Of a stretch of DNA of 64,000 nucleotides, positions 23,951-34,464 are shown piece after piece. The stretch spans positions 26,932 to 90,931 of the forward strand of contig DASRJW010000141.1 of the NCBI GenBank assembly GCA_035649275.1. Direction: 5' to 3'. Each line of letters begins with the position of its first letter. Position 1 is the first letter of the stretch. Below the pieces are notes generated by a model. The model had not been told where the DNA came from. It saw nothing but the letters and a program-made list of their open reading frames with translations, and ran no database searches. A program made the position numbers and the translations under genes. This DNA is from Candidatus Krumholzibacteriia bacterium (GTDB taxonomy: Bacteria; Krumholzibacteriota; Krumholzibacteriia; G020349025).

Positions 23951-25888
23951 GTGCATGCGCTCGCCTCGTGGGGCGCGATGGTGGACGTGTGGGGAAGTGG
24001 GGTGGTGCGCGTGCGCAATCCGTATCGGCTGCGTCTCGAGACTCCCGAAGGTTATCAGAACCAGCTCTTTTCTTTCCTGGCACCGGGCGACGACAACGAC
24101 GATACGCGTCTCGGCGTCCTCGCCGCCTGGCACGACCGCGAGGTGAAGGCGGCGCTAGCGCCGGTCTTCCACGCCCTGACCCAGGATTACGAGGACCGGC
24201 GCACGCCGGCGGGAGCGCGCCTCGAGGATTTCGCCCAGGCCCTGGATGCGGCGGCGGCAGCGCTGCCGCCTGAGCTGCTGCGGGAATTCGAGTGCGCTCT
24301 CGTTCTCTGCCGCGGGCGCGGCCTCTACGTTCTCTACACCGACGGCATGACCCCGCAGTGCAGCGTCGGCGGTCCCGCCCAGCCGCTGCAGTCCGGCCTG
24401 CGCGTCCGCGTCAAGGACTTGCCGGTGCACAACGACTTGGGCGGCGGCCTGCGCCTGGCGGCGCGCCTCTCCCTCGCCCGCGTCTTCTTCGAAGACGAAG
24501 ACCGCGCCGTCCTCTGGCTGGACCTGCCCACGGCACCGCCGCACGCCCTGGCGGCGGCGGAAACGGTGGAGAGTGCCCGCATCGTCCTGCACAAGGAGCC
24601 CAGCCTCGAGACCGAAGCGGTGGCGGCGGTAGAGAGCACCTGGCCCGAGTCGCCGGAGACGGCGGGGCGCGACAGGGTGCGCATGTCCTACGTCGCCGTC
24701 GCTCTGGTCGCGGTGGTGTTCGTCGTCGCTCTCTTCGGCATGTCCCGCTGGCGCCAGATGGGCGGAGAGCAACGCGGCGACGCGGAGAACTTCTTCAGCG
24801 AGGACGTCGAGTCCGGTGGAACGGCGCGCAGCCCCGCGCGCGTTTCCGCCGACGTGGCGGAGAAGAAAGATCCGCGCGACAGCGGCAGCGACAACCGCGT
24901 CGCCGCCCAGGCGCCGGTGGAAGCCTCGCTGCAGCTGCTCTGGAAAAAGAACTATCGGGACTGGGTCACTTCCTCGCCCCGCGTCGCCCAAGGACACGTG
25001 GTCTACGGCTGCCGCGACGGTCACCTCTACGCCGTGAGCGAGAGCGGCGAGCCGCTCTGGGAATACGACTCCGGCTCCGGCATCGGCGCCACCCCGGAAG
25101 TGGACGGCACTCGCGTCTACTGCGGCAACTATGCCGGCCGCGCCTTCGCGCTGCGCTCGCTGGATGGCGCCGAGCTCTGGGCCCATGACCTGGGGGCGCG
25201 CATCGTCGCCTCGCCGGCGCTCGGGAAGAGCCTGGTCTTCTTCCAGACTTACGCCGGTGATCTCGTCGCCTTGGAGCAGAAGACCGGTCGCCTGGTGTGG
25301 AAGCAGCACATCGGCGGGCAGCAACGGGCCCGGGCCCTGGCGACCGGCAAGGATGTGCTCGCAGTCTCCGGCGACGGCAATCTCCTCTGCCTCGAGCAGA
25401 AATCGGGCAAAGTCTCCTGGAGCGTCCCCCTCGGTTCTCGCGTCATCTCCAACCCGGTGCGGGCCCAGGACCTCGTGGTGCTCGCGGGCCAGGACGGACA
25501 AGTGCACGCGGTCGCGGCGAAGGACGGCCGGATCGCCTGGCGAGTGGATCTGGGGGGCACCCTCGAATCGGGCCTCGCCGCCGACGACGATCGGCTCTAC
25601 ATCGGCAGCACCGATCGCAGCGTCTACGCCCTCGACAAGGACGATGGCAGCATCGTCTGGCGCTTCAAGACTGGCGGCCCCATCCGTTCGACACCGTGGG
25701 TCCAAGACGGCAGGGTGTACGTGACCTCGTACGACCGGCACACCTACGTGCTGGAAGCGGAGAGTGGCGAAACCCTGGCGAAGACGGCGCTGCGCGCCCC
25801 CATCTACTCCTCGCCTCTCGTGCACGAGGGCAAGGTGTACTTCGGCTCCAACGACGGTACCTTTTACTGCCTGAGCGCCTTGCGCTAG
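23951..25888 (+). CDS. Single-pass membrane protein with PQQ-type beta-propeller
   Basis: This 645-residue protein has three parts. Residues 1-240 form a soluble domain I do not recognise; the pattern ECALVLCRGRGLYVLYTDGM with later LSLARVFF is faintly like a PP2C fold but lacks its metal-binding aspartates. One membrane helix follows at about 246-267 (MSYVAVALVAVVFVVAL). After it come a linker and a propeller of seven or eight PQQ-type blades (SPRVAQGHVVYGCRDGHLYA; DDGSIVWRFKTGGPI), related in fold to BamB. The topology suggests cytoplasmic head, periplasmic propeller. ATG 23978 is an alternative start that fits the proposed promoter better. Confidence 0.75.
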   Translation: MHALASWGAMVDVWGSGVVRVRNPYRLRLETPEGYQNQLFSFLAPGDDNDDTRLGVLAAWHDREVKAALAPVFHALTQDYEDRRTPAGARLEDFAQALDAAAAALPPELLREFECALVLCRGRGLYVLYTDGMTPQCSVGGPAQPLQSGLRVRVKDLPVHNDLGGGLRLAARLSLARVFFEDEDRAVLWLDLPTAPPHALAAAETVESARIVLHKEPSLETEAVAAVESTWPESPETAGRDRVRMSYVAVALVAVVFVVALFGMSRWRQMGGEQRGDAENFFSEDVESGGTARSPARVSADVAEKKDPRDSGSDNRVAAQAPVEASLQLLWKKNYRDWVTSSPRVAQGHVVYGCRDGHLYAVSESGEPLWEYDSGSGIGATPEVDGTRVYCGNYAGRAFALRSLDGAELWAHDLGARIVASPALGKSLVFFQTYAGDLVALEQKTGRLVWKQHIGGQQRARALATGKDVLAVSGDGNLLCLEQKSGKVSWSVPLGSRVISNPVRAQDLVVLAGQDGQVHAVAAKDGRIAWRVDLGGTLESGLAADDDRLYIGSTDRSVYALDKDDGSIVWRFKTGGPIRSTPWVQDGRVYVTSYDRHTYVLEAESGETLAKTALRAPIYSSPLVHEGKVYFGSNDGTFYCLSALR

Positions 25889-25937
25889 GCCAACCGGCCC
25901 GCCTCGCGGCCGGGTGGCCGTGGGGTGGGGCAGTCTC

Positions 25938-25967
25938 GATCCCCGGGGGCCCTTGGCCCCGGGGATC
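25938..25967. terminator. Strong GC hairpin between the PQQ gene and secA
   Basis: GATCCCCGGGG at 25938-25948 pairs with CCCCGGGGATC at 25957-25967, with inner GCC/GGC pairs and a CTT loop. This gives a 13-pair stem with one bulged G. It lies 49 bases after the PQQ gene stop. No T run follows; it may still block read-through or protect the transcript end. Confidence 0.45.
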
Positions 25968-26020
25968 CACCTTTCCACCACCCCCTCCGAGGCCCTATCC
26001 TGGCCGGCCTGGCCTCGTCT

Positions 26021-26060
26021 GGACCCCGCGGTTGTCCGCCGGCGGGGTCCGACTTATCCT
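26021..26060 (+). promoter_or_regulatory. secA promoter with overlapping inverted repeat
   Basis: TTGTCC at 26032-26037 and TATCCT at 26055-26060 are 17 bases apart, each matching four of six consensus positions, giving a leader of about 41 bases before the GTG at 26108. The same DNA carries the inverted repeat GGACCCCGC (26021-26029) and GCGGGGTCC (26042-26050), whose right arm lies in the spacer. A repressor could bind there, or the overlap may be chance in GC-rich DNA. Confidence 0.45.
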
Positions 26061-26107
26061 TGGACCGGTTTTTATCCTGGCCTGAGCGAGCCCTCCTGGG
26101 GGTCCTG

Positions 26108-29100
26108 GTGTTCGAGAAGAACCTGCGCAAGCTGTTCAAGACCAAGTCGGAACGCGACTTCCGTCGCATGCAGCCGGTCGTGGCCGAGGTCAACCGCTGG
26201 GCCGAGAGCTACCGGGAGCTGACCGACGAAGCCCTCCGCGGCAAGACCGAGGAGTTCCGGGCCCGGCTCGGGCAGGGGGAGACCCTGGACCAGCTGCTGC
26301 CCGAGGCCTTCGGGGCGGTGAAGGAGGCCTGCCGGCGTCACGTGGGGAAGACCTGGCCCGTGGTCGGGCGGCCGACGGAATGGAACATGGTGCCCTACGA
26401 CGTGCAGGTCGTCGGCGGCATCGCCCTCCACGAAGGCACCATCGCCGAGATGGCGACTGGCGAGGGCAAGACCCTCGTCGCCACCATGCCCCTTTATCTG
26501 AACGCCCTCACGGGCCGCGGCGCCTTTCTGGTGACGGTGAACGACTACCTCGCTCGCCGCGACGGTGAATGGATGGGGGAGATCTACAAGTTCCTCGGCC
26601 TCCGCGTCGGCATCATCCAGAACACCATGCGGCCCGCCGAGCGCCTCGAGGCCTACCGCTGCGACATCACCTACGTCACCAACAACGAGATGGGCTTCGA
26701 CTACCTGCGCGACAACATGGCCACGCGCATGGAAGATCGGGTGCACCGGGACCACGTCAGCGAGAAGCCCGGCAAGCAGTTCTGCTACGCCATCGTGGAC
26801 GAGGTGGACTCGGTGCTGGTGGACGAGGCACGCACGCCCCTCATCATCGCCGGCGCGGCGCCGGAGTCCAGCCAGAGTGCCAACTTCACCAGCTTGAGGC
26901 CCGGCATCGAACAGCTCGTGCGCCAGCAGAACCGGCTGGTGACGGACTACCTCAAGGAAGCGGAAAAACTCCTCGAACCGGGCATGGAAAAGCTGGAGGG
27001 GGATGCAGAGCGCGAGCTAGGCTTCAAGCTCCTGCAGGTGAAACGGGCGGCGCCGAAGAACAAGCAGTACATGAAGCTGGTGAGCCGCGAGGGCGGGCTG
27101 CAAAAGCTGGTGCAGCGCGTCGAGGGCGAGCTCATGCGCGACAAGCTGCTGCACACCGCCGACGAAGACCTCTTCTTCGCTCTGGACGAGAAGGGCCACG
27201 TCGCCGATCTCACCGAGAAGGGCCGGGAGGAGCTGGCGAAGCTGGTGAACCTGCCGCTCACCCTCCCGGACCTGAGCCTGGCGGTGAAGCACCTCGACGA
27301 CGACTCGAACCTGAGCAAGGAGGCAAAGATCGCCGCCTTGGACAAGCTGCACCGCGACTACGCCCGGTCGAGCGACAGCCTGCACGACATCAGCCAGCTG
27401 CTGAAGGCCTACTCCCTCTTCGAGAAGGACGTGGAGTACGTCGTGCAGGAGGGCAAGGTCCTCATCGTCGACGAGTACACCGGCCGCCTCATGCCAGGGC
27501 GGCGTTTCTCCGACGGTCTGCACCAGGCCCTGGAGGCGAAGGAAAGCGTGCAGGTCGAGCGCGAGACGCAGACCATGGCGACCGTCACCTTGCAGAACCT
27601 CTTCCGCATGTTCGAGAAGCTGGCGGGTATGACCGGTACCGCCGAGACCGAGGCGGAGGAGTTGAAGAAGATCTACGACCTCGAGGTCATGGTCATCCCC
27701 ACGCACCAGCCGGTGCGCCGCGTCGACTTCGACGACCAGATCTACAAGACGCGCCGGGAGAAGTACAACTCGGCCATCGACGAGATCGTGCACCAGCACC
27801 AGCGCGGCATGCCCGTCCTCGTCGGCACCGTCTCCGTCGAAGTGTCGGAAACGCTGTCACGCATGCTGAAGCGGCGCGGGATCACCCACGAAGTCCTCAA
27901 TGCCCGCCACCACCAGCGCGAAGCCGAGATCGTTTCCCTCGCCGGGCAGAAGGGCGCCGTCACCATCGCCACCAACATGGCCGGCCGGGGCACCGACATC
28001 AAGCTGGGCCCGGGAGTCATCCTCTGCGATCGCGATCCGCACTACAGCGGCCCGCGCTGCCCCGCCTGCCCCTACGGCCGCGGCAAGACCGGAGCGCCGA
28101 AGCCCAACTACAAGCCCGGGGAAGGGGAGCTGGAGGAGCCCTGCGGCCTGCAGATCATCGGCACCGAGCGGCACGAGTCCCGCCGCATCGACCGGCAGCT
28201 GCGCGGCCGCTCCGGCCGCCAGGGTGATCCCGGGGCTTCCATCTTCTACATGTCCCTCGAGGACGACCTGATGCGGCTCTTCAGCCCGGAACGCATCGCC
28301 ACCGTCATGGAGCGGCTGGGGGTGCAAGAGGGCGAGGTCATCACCCATCCCATGGTGACCAAGGCCATCGAGCGGGCGCAGAAGCGCGTCGAGTTCCACA
28401 ACTTCGACGCCCGGCAGCACCTGCTCAAGTACGACGACGTGATGAACAAGCAGCGCGAGGTCATCTACGCCAACCGTCTCGACGTGCTGCGCGGCACCGA
28501 CCTGCGCAGCGAAGTGCGTGGCATGGTGGCGGCCTTCGTGGAGCAGCAGTTCGCCAGCAAGATCGACGAGGAGGCCTGGCCGGCGGACACGCCGCTCGAG
28601 CCCCTGCTGCTCGAGCTGCAGTCGGTGTTCCTGCGCGCCTTCGAGGCCGACGGCGTTCAGGACATGGGCATCGACGCGGCGCGGGCGCATCTGAGCGAGC
28701 AGGCCGAGCGCGCTCTGGACGAGCGCGAGCAGCTGCTCGGCGAAACCATCATGCGCCAGCTCGAACGCTGGTCGTATCTCCGCGCCATCGACGAGAAGTG
28801 GATGGAGCACTTGCGGGAGCTGGATCACCTGCGCTCCGGGGTGTCGCTGCGGGCCTACGGGCAGAAGGACCCCCTCCTGGAGTACAAGTCGGAGGCCTTC
28901 GGGATGTTCGAGGAGCTGCTCAAAGACGTTGACAGGCAGACCTTGTATCTCCTATGTCACGCGCAGGTCTCCGTGCGCCCGCCCGAGCTGGAACGCGCCC
29001 CGACGGAAGTGTTGTCGCCGCTCCATGCCAGTGCGGGCGTTTTGGCGGGTGCGGGTCCCGCGCCACGGGCGGTGCCGCCGCCCCTGACGCAGCTGCTTCC

Positions 29101-29251
29101 CGGCGGCATGCCGGTACCCCGGGGGACACCGCTCTCCCCGGGAAGCAGCGCGCCCCCGACGGTGCGCAAGAGTGGTCCCAAGGTGGGGCGCAACGATCCG
29201 TGCCCTTGCGGCAGCGGCAAGAAGTACAAGTTCTGTCATGGCGCCAGCTGA
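26108..29251 (+). CDS. secA: Preprotein translocase ATPase SecA, with a four-cysteine insertion
   Basis: SecA drives export of unfolded proteins through SecYEG. The 1047-residue protein has Walker A ATGEGKT at 116-122, the DEVD box near 231, the preprotein cross-linking domain, and the second nucleotide-binding fold with NMAGRGTDI and [25 protein letters not shown]. The helical scaffold and wing domains follow. A C-terminal SEC-C zinc motif ([16 protein letters not shown]) binds SecB or ribosomes in other species. Unusually, about 35 residues are inserted between [10 protein letters not shown] and [10 protein letters not shown], with Cys640, Cys651, Cys654 and Cys679, a possible zinc knuckle. 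GTG at 26108 follows GGGGGT; the upstream open frame is non-coding. topA follows. Confidence 0.96.
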   Translation: MFEKNLRKLFKTKSERDFRRMQPVVAEVNRWAESYRELTDEALRGKTEEFRARLGQGETLDQLLPEAFGAVKEACRRHVGKTWPVVGRPTEWNMVPYDVQVVGGIALHEGTIAEMATGEGKTLVATMPLYLNALTGRGAFLVTVNDYLARRDGEWMGEIYKFLGLRVGIIQNTMRPAERLEAYRCDITYVTNNEMGFDYLRDNMATRMEDRVHRDHVSEKPGKQFCYAIVDEVDSVLVDEARTPLIIAGAAPESSQSANFTSLRPGIEQLVRQQNRLVTDYLKEAEKLLEPGMEKLEGDAERELGFKLLQVKRAAPKNKQYMKLVSREGGLQKLVQRVEGELMRDKLLHTADEDLFFALDEKGHVADLTEKGREELAKLVNLPLTLPDLSLAVKHLDDDSNLSKEAKIAALDKLHRDYARSSDSLHDISQLLKAYSLFEKDVEYVVQEGKVLIVDEYTGRLMPGRRFSDGLHQALEAKESVQVERETQTMATVTLQNLFRMFEKLAGMTGTAETEAEELKKIYDLEVMVIPTHQPVRRVDFDDQIYKTRREKYNSAIDEIVHQHQRGMPVLVGTVSVEVSETLSRMLKRRGITHEVLNARHHQREAEIVSLAGQKGAVTIATNMAGRGTDIKLGPGVILCDRDPHYSGPRCPACPYGRGKTGAPKPNYKPGEGELEEPCGLQIIGTERHESRRIDRQLRGRSGRQGDPGASIFYMSLEDDLMRLFSPERIATVMERLGVQEGEVITHPMVTKAIERAQKRVEFHNFDARQHLLKYDDVMNKQREVIYANRLDVLRGTDLRSEVRGMVAAFVEQQFASKIDEEAWPADTPLEPLLLELQSVFLRAFEADGVQDMGIDAARAHLSEQAERALDEREQLLGETIMRQLERWSYLRAIDEKWMEHLRELDHLRSGVSLRAYGQKDPLLEYKSEAFGMFEELLKDVDRQTLYLLCHAQVSVRPPELERAPTEVLSPLHASAGVLAGAGPAPRAVPPPLTQLLPGGMPVPRGTPLSPGSSAPPTVRKSGPKVGRNDPCPCGSGKKYKFCHGAS

Positions 29252-29273
29252 CGCCCGAGCGAAACGGAAAACA

Positions 29274-31475
29274 GTGAGCAAGTCCCTGGTCATCGTCGAA
29301 TCGCCGGCCAAGGCGCGCACGATCAAGAAGTATCTGGGTCGCAACTACGAGGTGAAGGCCTCGGTGGGCCACGTCATCGACCTGCCGAAGAGCGAGCTCG
29401 GCGTCGACGTGGACAACGACTTCGCCCCCAAGTACGTCACCATCAAGGGCAAGGGGAAGGTGCTGCAGGAGCTCAAGGCGGCGGGAAAGAAAGTGGACGA
29501 GGTGCTCCTCGCCACCGACTTGGACCGCGAAGGGGAAGCCATCGCCTGGCACTTGCAGAACTTCCTCGCCTCCGTGCAGCCCAACGTCAAGCGCATCCTC
29601 TTCAACGAGATCACCCAGCGCGCCATCCAGGAAGCCATCGCCAACCCCGGGGACGTGGACCAGCGCAAGGTGGACGCGCAGCAGGCCCGGCGCATCCTGG
29701 ACCGCCTGGTGGGCTACATGGTGAGCCCGGTCCTCTGGCAGGTGTTCTACTACGGTCTATCCGCCGGCCGCGTGCAGTCCGTGGCCCTCCGGCTCATCTG
29801 CGAGCGGGAGCGCGAGATCCGCGCCTTCGTGCCGCAGGAGTTCTGGTCGATCACGGCGCTGCTGCGCGCCGCGGGCGGCGACTTCGAGGCCAAGCTGCGC
29901 ACCTGGAAGGGCGAGCGGGCCGAGCTCGGCTCGCAGGCGGACGCCGATGCCGTGCTCGCCGCCTTGGCGAGCGCCGACTGGCGCGTCGCCCAGGTGGAAG
30001 CCAAGGAGCGCCGGCGCAATCCCTATCCGCCGTACATCACCAGCTCGCTGCAGCAGGATGGGGCGCGGCGCCTGCGCTTCTCGGCCAAGAAGACCATGAT
30101 GCTGGCGCAGCAGCTCTACGAGGGTGTGGAGCTGGGCACGGAAGGCCCCGTCGGCCTCATCACCTACATGCGTACCGACTCGACCCGCCTCTCCGACCAG
30201 GCGCGCGGCGAGGGCATCGACTGGATCCGCGCCCAGCTCGGCGAGGACTATCTGGCCCCGACGCAGCGGCAGTTCAAGCAAGGCAAGAGCGTGCAAGACG
30301 CCCACGAGGCCATCCGCCCCACGGCAGGGGCGCGCACCCCGGAGGAAGTGAAGCGCTTCCTCAGCCCGGACCAGTTCGCGCTCTATGACCTCGTCTGGCG
30401 GCGCTTCACCGCCTCGCTCATGAGCAGCGCCACCTACCTCGCCACCACCGCGGACATCGAGGCCGGCCCGGCCATCTTCCGCGCCACCGGCTCGCAGCTG
30501 CAGTTCGACGGCTACCTGCGCGTCTACCCGGACGTGCGCGAGAAGGACGAGCAGGAGGGCGTGCTGCCGGCGCTCGCCAACGGCCAGAGCCTCACCTTGC
30601 GCGAGCTGCAGCCGAAGCAGCACTTCACCGAGCCGCCGCCGCGCTACACCGAGGCCACCTTGATCCGGGAGCTCGAGGAACGCGGCATCGGCCGGCCGAG
30701 CACCTACGCCAGCATCGTCAGCACCATCCGTGAGCGGGAGTACGTCCTCAAGGACGGCGGCCGCTTTACCCCCACGGATCTCGGCATGGAAGTATGGGAA
30801 GCGCTGGAGAAAGCCTTCCCCGCCCTCTTCGAGGTGGATTTCACCGCCCGCATGGAGAGCGAGCTCGACAAGGTGGAAACCGGCGAGGACGACTGGCAGA
30901 CGGTGGTGCGCGACTTCTACGGGCCCTTCTCCAAGGTGCTGGAGGAACTCAAGGGCGACCCCCAGGCGATGAAGCAGCTCCTCGACCATGGCGAGGCCGT
31001 GCCCTGCGACAAGTGCGGCGCCACGTTGATCAAGAAGTGGGGACGGAACGGCCCCTTCCTCGCCTGCCCGAACTACCCGAAGTGCCGCAACACCAAATCG
31101 CTGAATGGCGAGAGCGCCGTCGTCCCGCTCGGCAAGCAATGTCCCAAGTGCGGCGGCGAGATGGTGAAGAAGCGCGGGCGCTATGGCGAGTTCGGCGCTT
31201 GCCAGAACTATCCCGATTGCAAGTACACCGAGCCCCTCTCCATCGGCGTCAACTGCCCGCGCGGCTGCGGCGGCCACCTGGCGCTCAAGCGCAGCGGCCG
31301 CGGTCGCACCTTCTACGGCTGCAGCCGCTACCCGGACTGCGACTACGCCTCCTGGGACAAACCGACGGGGGAGAAGTGCTCAGCCTGCGGTGTCGGCGAT
31401 CTGGTGGAAAAGAACACCAAAGCCAAGGGGATCTTCAAGAAGTGCCCGGCGTGCAAGGAAGAGTTCGTGGACTGA
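29274..31475 (+). CDS. topA: DNA topoisomerase I (type IA)
   Basis: TopA relaxes negative supercoils. The 733-residue protein starts with the Toprim domain (SLVIVESPAKARTIKKYLG, later ATDLDREGEAIAWHL). The catalytic Tyr298 lies in LITYMRTDSTRLS. Four C-terminal C4 zinc ribbons follow: CDKCG, CPKCGG, CPRGCGG and CSACG each paired with a downstream Cys pair. I chose GTG 29274 because homologues begin at this point and GGA lies upstream; ATG 29238 would overlap secA by 14 bases and add 12 residues. The next gene, xerC, begins inside its last codons. Confidence 0.95.
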   Translation: MSKSLVIVESPAKARTIKKYLGRNYEVKASVGHVIDLPKSELGVDVDNDFAPKYVTIKGKGKVLQELKAAGKKVDEVLLATDLDREGEAIAWHLQNFLASVQPNVKRILFNEITQRAIQEAIANPGDVDQRKVDAQQARRILDRLVGYMVSPVLWQVFYYGLSAGRVQSVALRLICEREREIRAFVPQEFWSITALLRAAGGDFEAKLRTWKGERAELGSQADADAVLAALASADWRVAQVEAKERRRNPYPPYITSSLQQDGARRLRFSAKKTMMLAQQLYEGVELGTEGPVGLITYMRTDSTRLSDQARGEGIDWIRAQLGEDYLAPTQRQFKQGKSVQDAHEAIRPTAGARTPEEVKRFLSPDQFALYDLVWRRFTASLMSSATYLATTADIEAGPAIFRATGSQLQFDGYLRVYPDVREKDEQEGVLPALANGQSLTLRELQPKQHFTEPPPRYTEATLIRELEERGIGRPSTYASIVSTIREREYVLKDGGRFTPTDLGMEVWEALEKAFPALFEVDFTARMESELDKVETGEDDWQTVVRDFYGPFSKVLEELKGDPQAMKQLLDHGEAVPCDKCGATLIKKWGRNGPFLACPNYPKCRNTKSLNGESAVVPLGKQCPKCGGEMVKKRGRYGEFGACQNYPDCKYTEPLSIGVNCPRGCGGHLALKRSGRGRTFYGCSRYPDCDYASWDKPTGEKCSACGVGDLVEKNTKAKGIFKKCPACKEEFVD

Positions 31476-32413
31476 AGCGGACCGCAGCGCGGCGGCAGCG
31501 CCGGGCGCCGCCCCAGACCGGGCTGCCGCAGTCGCGGCGCGCCACGACCTGGCTCCAGACTTTTCTCCTGCACCTGCGCGCCTCCGGCTGTTCGCCGCTC
31601 ACGGTCGAAGCCTACCGGCGCGATCTCCTCGTCTTCGCCACCGCCCATGGCGCCCTCCCGGACACGGCGAGCCGCGATGACGTGCGCACCCACCTGGCAG
31701 CGATGGTGCGAAGCGGCGCCAACCCGGGCACGGTGGGGCGCCGGCTGGCCGCGCTCCGCCGCTACTTCCGCCACGGCGTCGATCAGGGCGACTGGGCCAG
31801 CGACCCGACGCTCGGCCTGCGGCCACCGCAGCGCCAGCGTGTCCTGCCGCGCCATCTCGACGAGGCAGCAGCCCTCCGACTCATGGACTTGCCCGATACG
31901 CGCAGGCTGGAGGGGAAGCGCGATCGCGCTATCCTCGAGCTCTTCTACGGCACCGGCATGCGTCTCGCCGAGCTCGTGGGCCTTGACCGCGACGATGTGC
32001 ACCTGGAAAGCGAGAATCTCCGGGTGCTCGGAAAGGGGAACAAGGAACGGATCCTGCCGCTCACGGGCTGCGTGCACCGCGCCGTCAGCGCCTATCTCGC
32101 CGCCGCCCCGGTGGCGGTGCCCGAGGCCGATGGCAGGCTGCCACTTTTTCTCGGCCGGGGGCGGCGGCGCCTGTCGCGCCGGTCGGTACAGCGCCTGGTG
32201 GCGGACGCCATCCGCCGCACCGCCGCGGTGTCGAAAGCGAGCCCCCACGTGCTCCGTCACAGCTTCGCCACCCACATGCTGAACGCCGGCGCCGATCTGC
32301 GCGCCGTGCAAGAGCTCCTCGGCCACAGCCGCCTGTCGACCACGCAGATCTATACTCACGTCTCCATCGAGCGCGCCCGCAAGGCCTACGAGCGCGCCCA
32401 CCCGCGGGCGTAG
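31451..32413 (+). CDS. xerC: Tyrosine recombinase XerC-type
   Basis: This 320-residue protein has the SAM-like core-binding domain (about 30-120) and the catalytic domain with Arg171 (GTGMRLAEL), Lys (GKGNKER), His-x-x-Arg ([12 protein letters not shown]), His in [10 protein letters not shown] and nucleophile Tyr301. Such proteins resolve chromosome dimers at dif. The only start in frame is GTG 31451, 25 bases inside topA. Its place between topA and hslV matches the codV position in Firmicutes, so it is a resident Xer protein rather than a phage integrase. XerC versus XerD assignment rests on that context. Confidence 0.88.
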   Translation: MQGRVRGLKRTAARRQRRAPPQTGLPQSRRATTWLQTFLLHLRASGCSPLTVEAYRRDLLVFATAHGALPDTASRDDVRTHLAAMVRSGANPGTVGRRLAALRRYFRHGVDQGDWASDPTLGLRPPQRQRVLPRHLDEAAALRLMDLPDTRRLEGKRDRAILELFYGTGMRLAELVGLDRDDVHLESENLRVLGKGNKERILPLTGCVHRAVSAYLAAAPVAVPEADGRLPLFLGRGRRRLSRRSVQRLVADAIRRTAAVSKASPHVLRHSFATHMLNAGADLRAVQELLGHSRLSTTQIYTHVSIERARKAYERAHPRA

Positions 32414-32422
32414 GAGGCGTTC

Positions 32423-32968
32423 ATGCCCGAGATCCGCTCCACCACCATCCTCGGCGTCCGCGTCCGCGGTGGCGCCGCTCTCGGGGGCGACGGACAGGTG
32501 ACGCTCGGGACCACGGTGATGAAAGCCGGGGCGCGCAAGGTGCGCGCGCTGCGCGGCGGGGCCGTCCTCGCCGGCTTCGCCGGCACGGCGGCGGATGGTT
32601 TCACCCTCTTCGAACGCATCGAGAAGAAGCTCGAAGAACATTCGGGGCGCCTGGCCCGCGCTGCCGTCGAGCTCGCCAAGGACTGGCGGAGCGACCGGGT
32701 GCTGCGCCGCCTGGACGCCCTCATGATCGTCATGGACACGGAGCAAGGCTTCATCATCTCCGGCAACGGAGATGTCATCGAGCCCGACGACGGCATCATG
32801 GCGGTGGGCGCCGGCGGCCCTTATGCTCTCGCCGCCGCCCGGGCGCTGGTGCAGAGCACGGAGCTCGACGCCGAGGACATCGTCCGCCGCTCCCTCGACA
32901 TCGCCGCCGACATCTGCATCTACACCAACCGCGAGACCACGGTGCTCACCTTGCCGGGAGCGCGATGA
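32423..32968 (+). CDS. hslV: HslV (ClpQ) protease subunit
   Basis: HslV is the proteasome-like peptidase of the HslUV complex. The 181-residue protein has the core [19 protein letters not shown], with a Thr nucleophile exposed after N-terminal processing, [19 protein letters not shown] and the usual end. A six-residue leader MPEIRS precedes the catalytic Thr, longer than the single Met of E. coli HslV, so processing must be by propeptide removal. AGGAGG at 32412-32417 supports the ATG at 32423. The stop overlaps hslU as ATGA. Confidence 0.95.
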   Translation: MPEIRSTTILGVRVRGGAALGGDGQVTLGTTVMKAGARKVRALRGGAVLAGFAGTAADGFTLFERIEKKLEEHSGRLARAAVELAKDWRSDRVLRRLDALMIVMDTEQGFIISGNGDVIEPDDGIMAVGAGGPYALAAARALVQSTELDAEDIVRRSLDIAADICIYTNRETTVLTLPGAR

Positions 32969-34326
32969 AAACCGTCGACTTCGTCCGCCTCGAGGCGGAG
33001 CAGGCGCTGACGCCACGGCAGATCGTCGTCGAGCTCGACCAGTACATCGTCGGCCAGCAGGCGGCGAAGCGCGCCGTGGCCATCGCGCTCAGGAACCGCT
33101 GGCGGCGGCAGCGCGCCCCGGAGGCGCTCCGCGGCGAGATCCTCCCCAACAACATCATCCTCATCGGCCCCACCGGCGTCGGCAAGACCGAGATCGCCCG
33201 CCGTCTGGCCCGGCTCGCCCGCGCTCCCTTCGTCAAGGTCGAGGCCACGAAATTCACCGAGGTCGGCTACGTCGGGCGGGACGTGGACTCCATGGTGCGC
33301 GACCTGGCCGAGGTGGCCGTCGCCGAGGTGAAGGCCGAGTGGAGCCAGCGGGTGGAGGCGGAAGCCCGGGAGCGGAGCGAGCAGCGCCTCCTCGACCTGC
33401 TCCTGCCCCATGTCGCCGCCACCGACGCCGAGGCGCGGGAGCGCCAGGAGCGCACCCGGGAGAAGCTCCGGGACTTGCTGCGCGCCGGCGAGCTCGAGGA
33501 ACGCAAGGTGAGCGTCGACGTCCCAACCCGGTCGTTGCCAATGTTCGAGATCTTCTCCGCCGCGGGCTCCGAGGAGATGGGCGTCAACCTGAGCGAAAGC
33601 CTCGGCGGACTTTTCCCCGGACGCCGCCGGCGCAGCGAGCTCCCGGTGCGCGAGGCCCGGCCGCTGCTGCACGCCGAAGAGGTGGAGAAGCTGGTGGACA
33701 TGGAAAAGGTGCGCCAAGAAGCGCTGCACCGGGCCGAGACGGCAGGCATCATCTTCCTCGACGAGATCGACAAGATCGCCGGCCACGGCCCGAACGTCGG
33801 TCCCGATGTTTCGCGGCAGGGGGTGCAGCGGGATCTGCTGCCCATCGTGGAGGGCTCGAGCGTCACCACCAAGCACGGCGTCGTGCGCACCGATCACATC
33901 CTCTTCGTCGCTGCCGGCGCTTTCCATGCCACCAAGCCCAGCGACCTCATTCCGGAGCTCCAGGGTCGCTTCCCGATCCGGGTGGAGCTGTCGTCGCTCG
34001 ATGCGTCGGACTTCGTCCGCATCCTGACCGAACCCAAGAACGCCCTGGTGCGGCAGTACGCCGCCCTGGTGGAGGCAGAGGGGGGGAGCCTGGAGTTCAC
34101 CCCGGAAGCGGTCACCGAGATCGCCGGCGTGGCGGCGCAGGTGAACGAGCGCAGCGAGAACATCGGCGCTCGCAGGCTGCACACGGTGATGACGACGCTC
34201 CTCGACGAGGTGCTCTTCGACCTGCCCGAATCGGGGCTGAAGACGATCCTGGTGGACGCCGCCTTCGTGCGTCGCCGGCTGGATCACATCCTCCGCGACG
34301 AAGATCTGAGTCGCTACATCCTCTGA
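32965..34326 (+). CDS. hslU: HslU (ClpY) ATPase subunit
   Basis: HslU unfolds substrates and feeds them to HslV. The 453-residue AAA+ protein has Walker A GPTGVGKT at 68-75, the pore loop GYVG at 102-105, an I-domain of about 130 residues, Walker B IIFLDEID, and the C-terminal tail RYIL that docks into HslV in known structures. It overlaps hslV by four bases. The downstream neighbour is an accessory patch, not codY as in Bacillus. Confidence 0.96.
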   Translation: MKTVDFVRLEAEQALTPRQIVVELDQYIVGQQAAKRAVAIALRNRWRRQRAPEALRGEILPNNIILIGPTGVGKTEIARRLARLARAPFVKVEATKFTEVGYVGRDVDSMVRDLAEVAVAEVKAEWSQRVEAEARERSEQRLLDLLLPHVAATDAEARERQERTREKLRDLLRAGELEERKVSVDVPTRSLPMFEIFSAAGSEEMGVNLSESLGGLFPGRRRRSELPVREARPLLHAEEVEKLVDMEKVRQEALHRAETAGIIFLDEIDKIAGHGPNVGPDVSRQGVQRDLLPIVEGSSVTTKHGVVRTDHILFVAAGAFHATKPSDLIPELQGRFPIRVELSSLDASDFVRILTEPKNALVRQYAALVEAEGGSLEFTPEAVTEIAGVAAQVNERSENIGARRLHTVMTTLLDEVLFDLPESGLKTILVDAAFVRRRLDHILRDEDLSRYIL

Positions 34327-34464
34327 TTCCTGCAGCTCTGGTACCGCGACTCTGCTCCTCGACTCCTAGAAGGGATGGCAGGTGGCAAGGGAACTTCGAG
34401 AAGAACATGAAGTGTCTCGCTTAGTACTTTATGAGTAGTTGAGTTCGTGGAGGAGAATCACCCC

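Noticed and set aside
31451..32413. Tyrosine recombinase as sign of a mobile element
   Set aside because: Position between topA and hslV and a chromosome-type sequence mark it as resident XerC; no attachment repeats or cargo are seen. The same holds for xerD at 50217.
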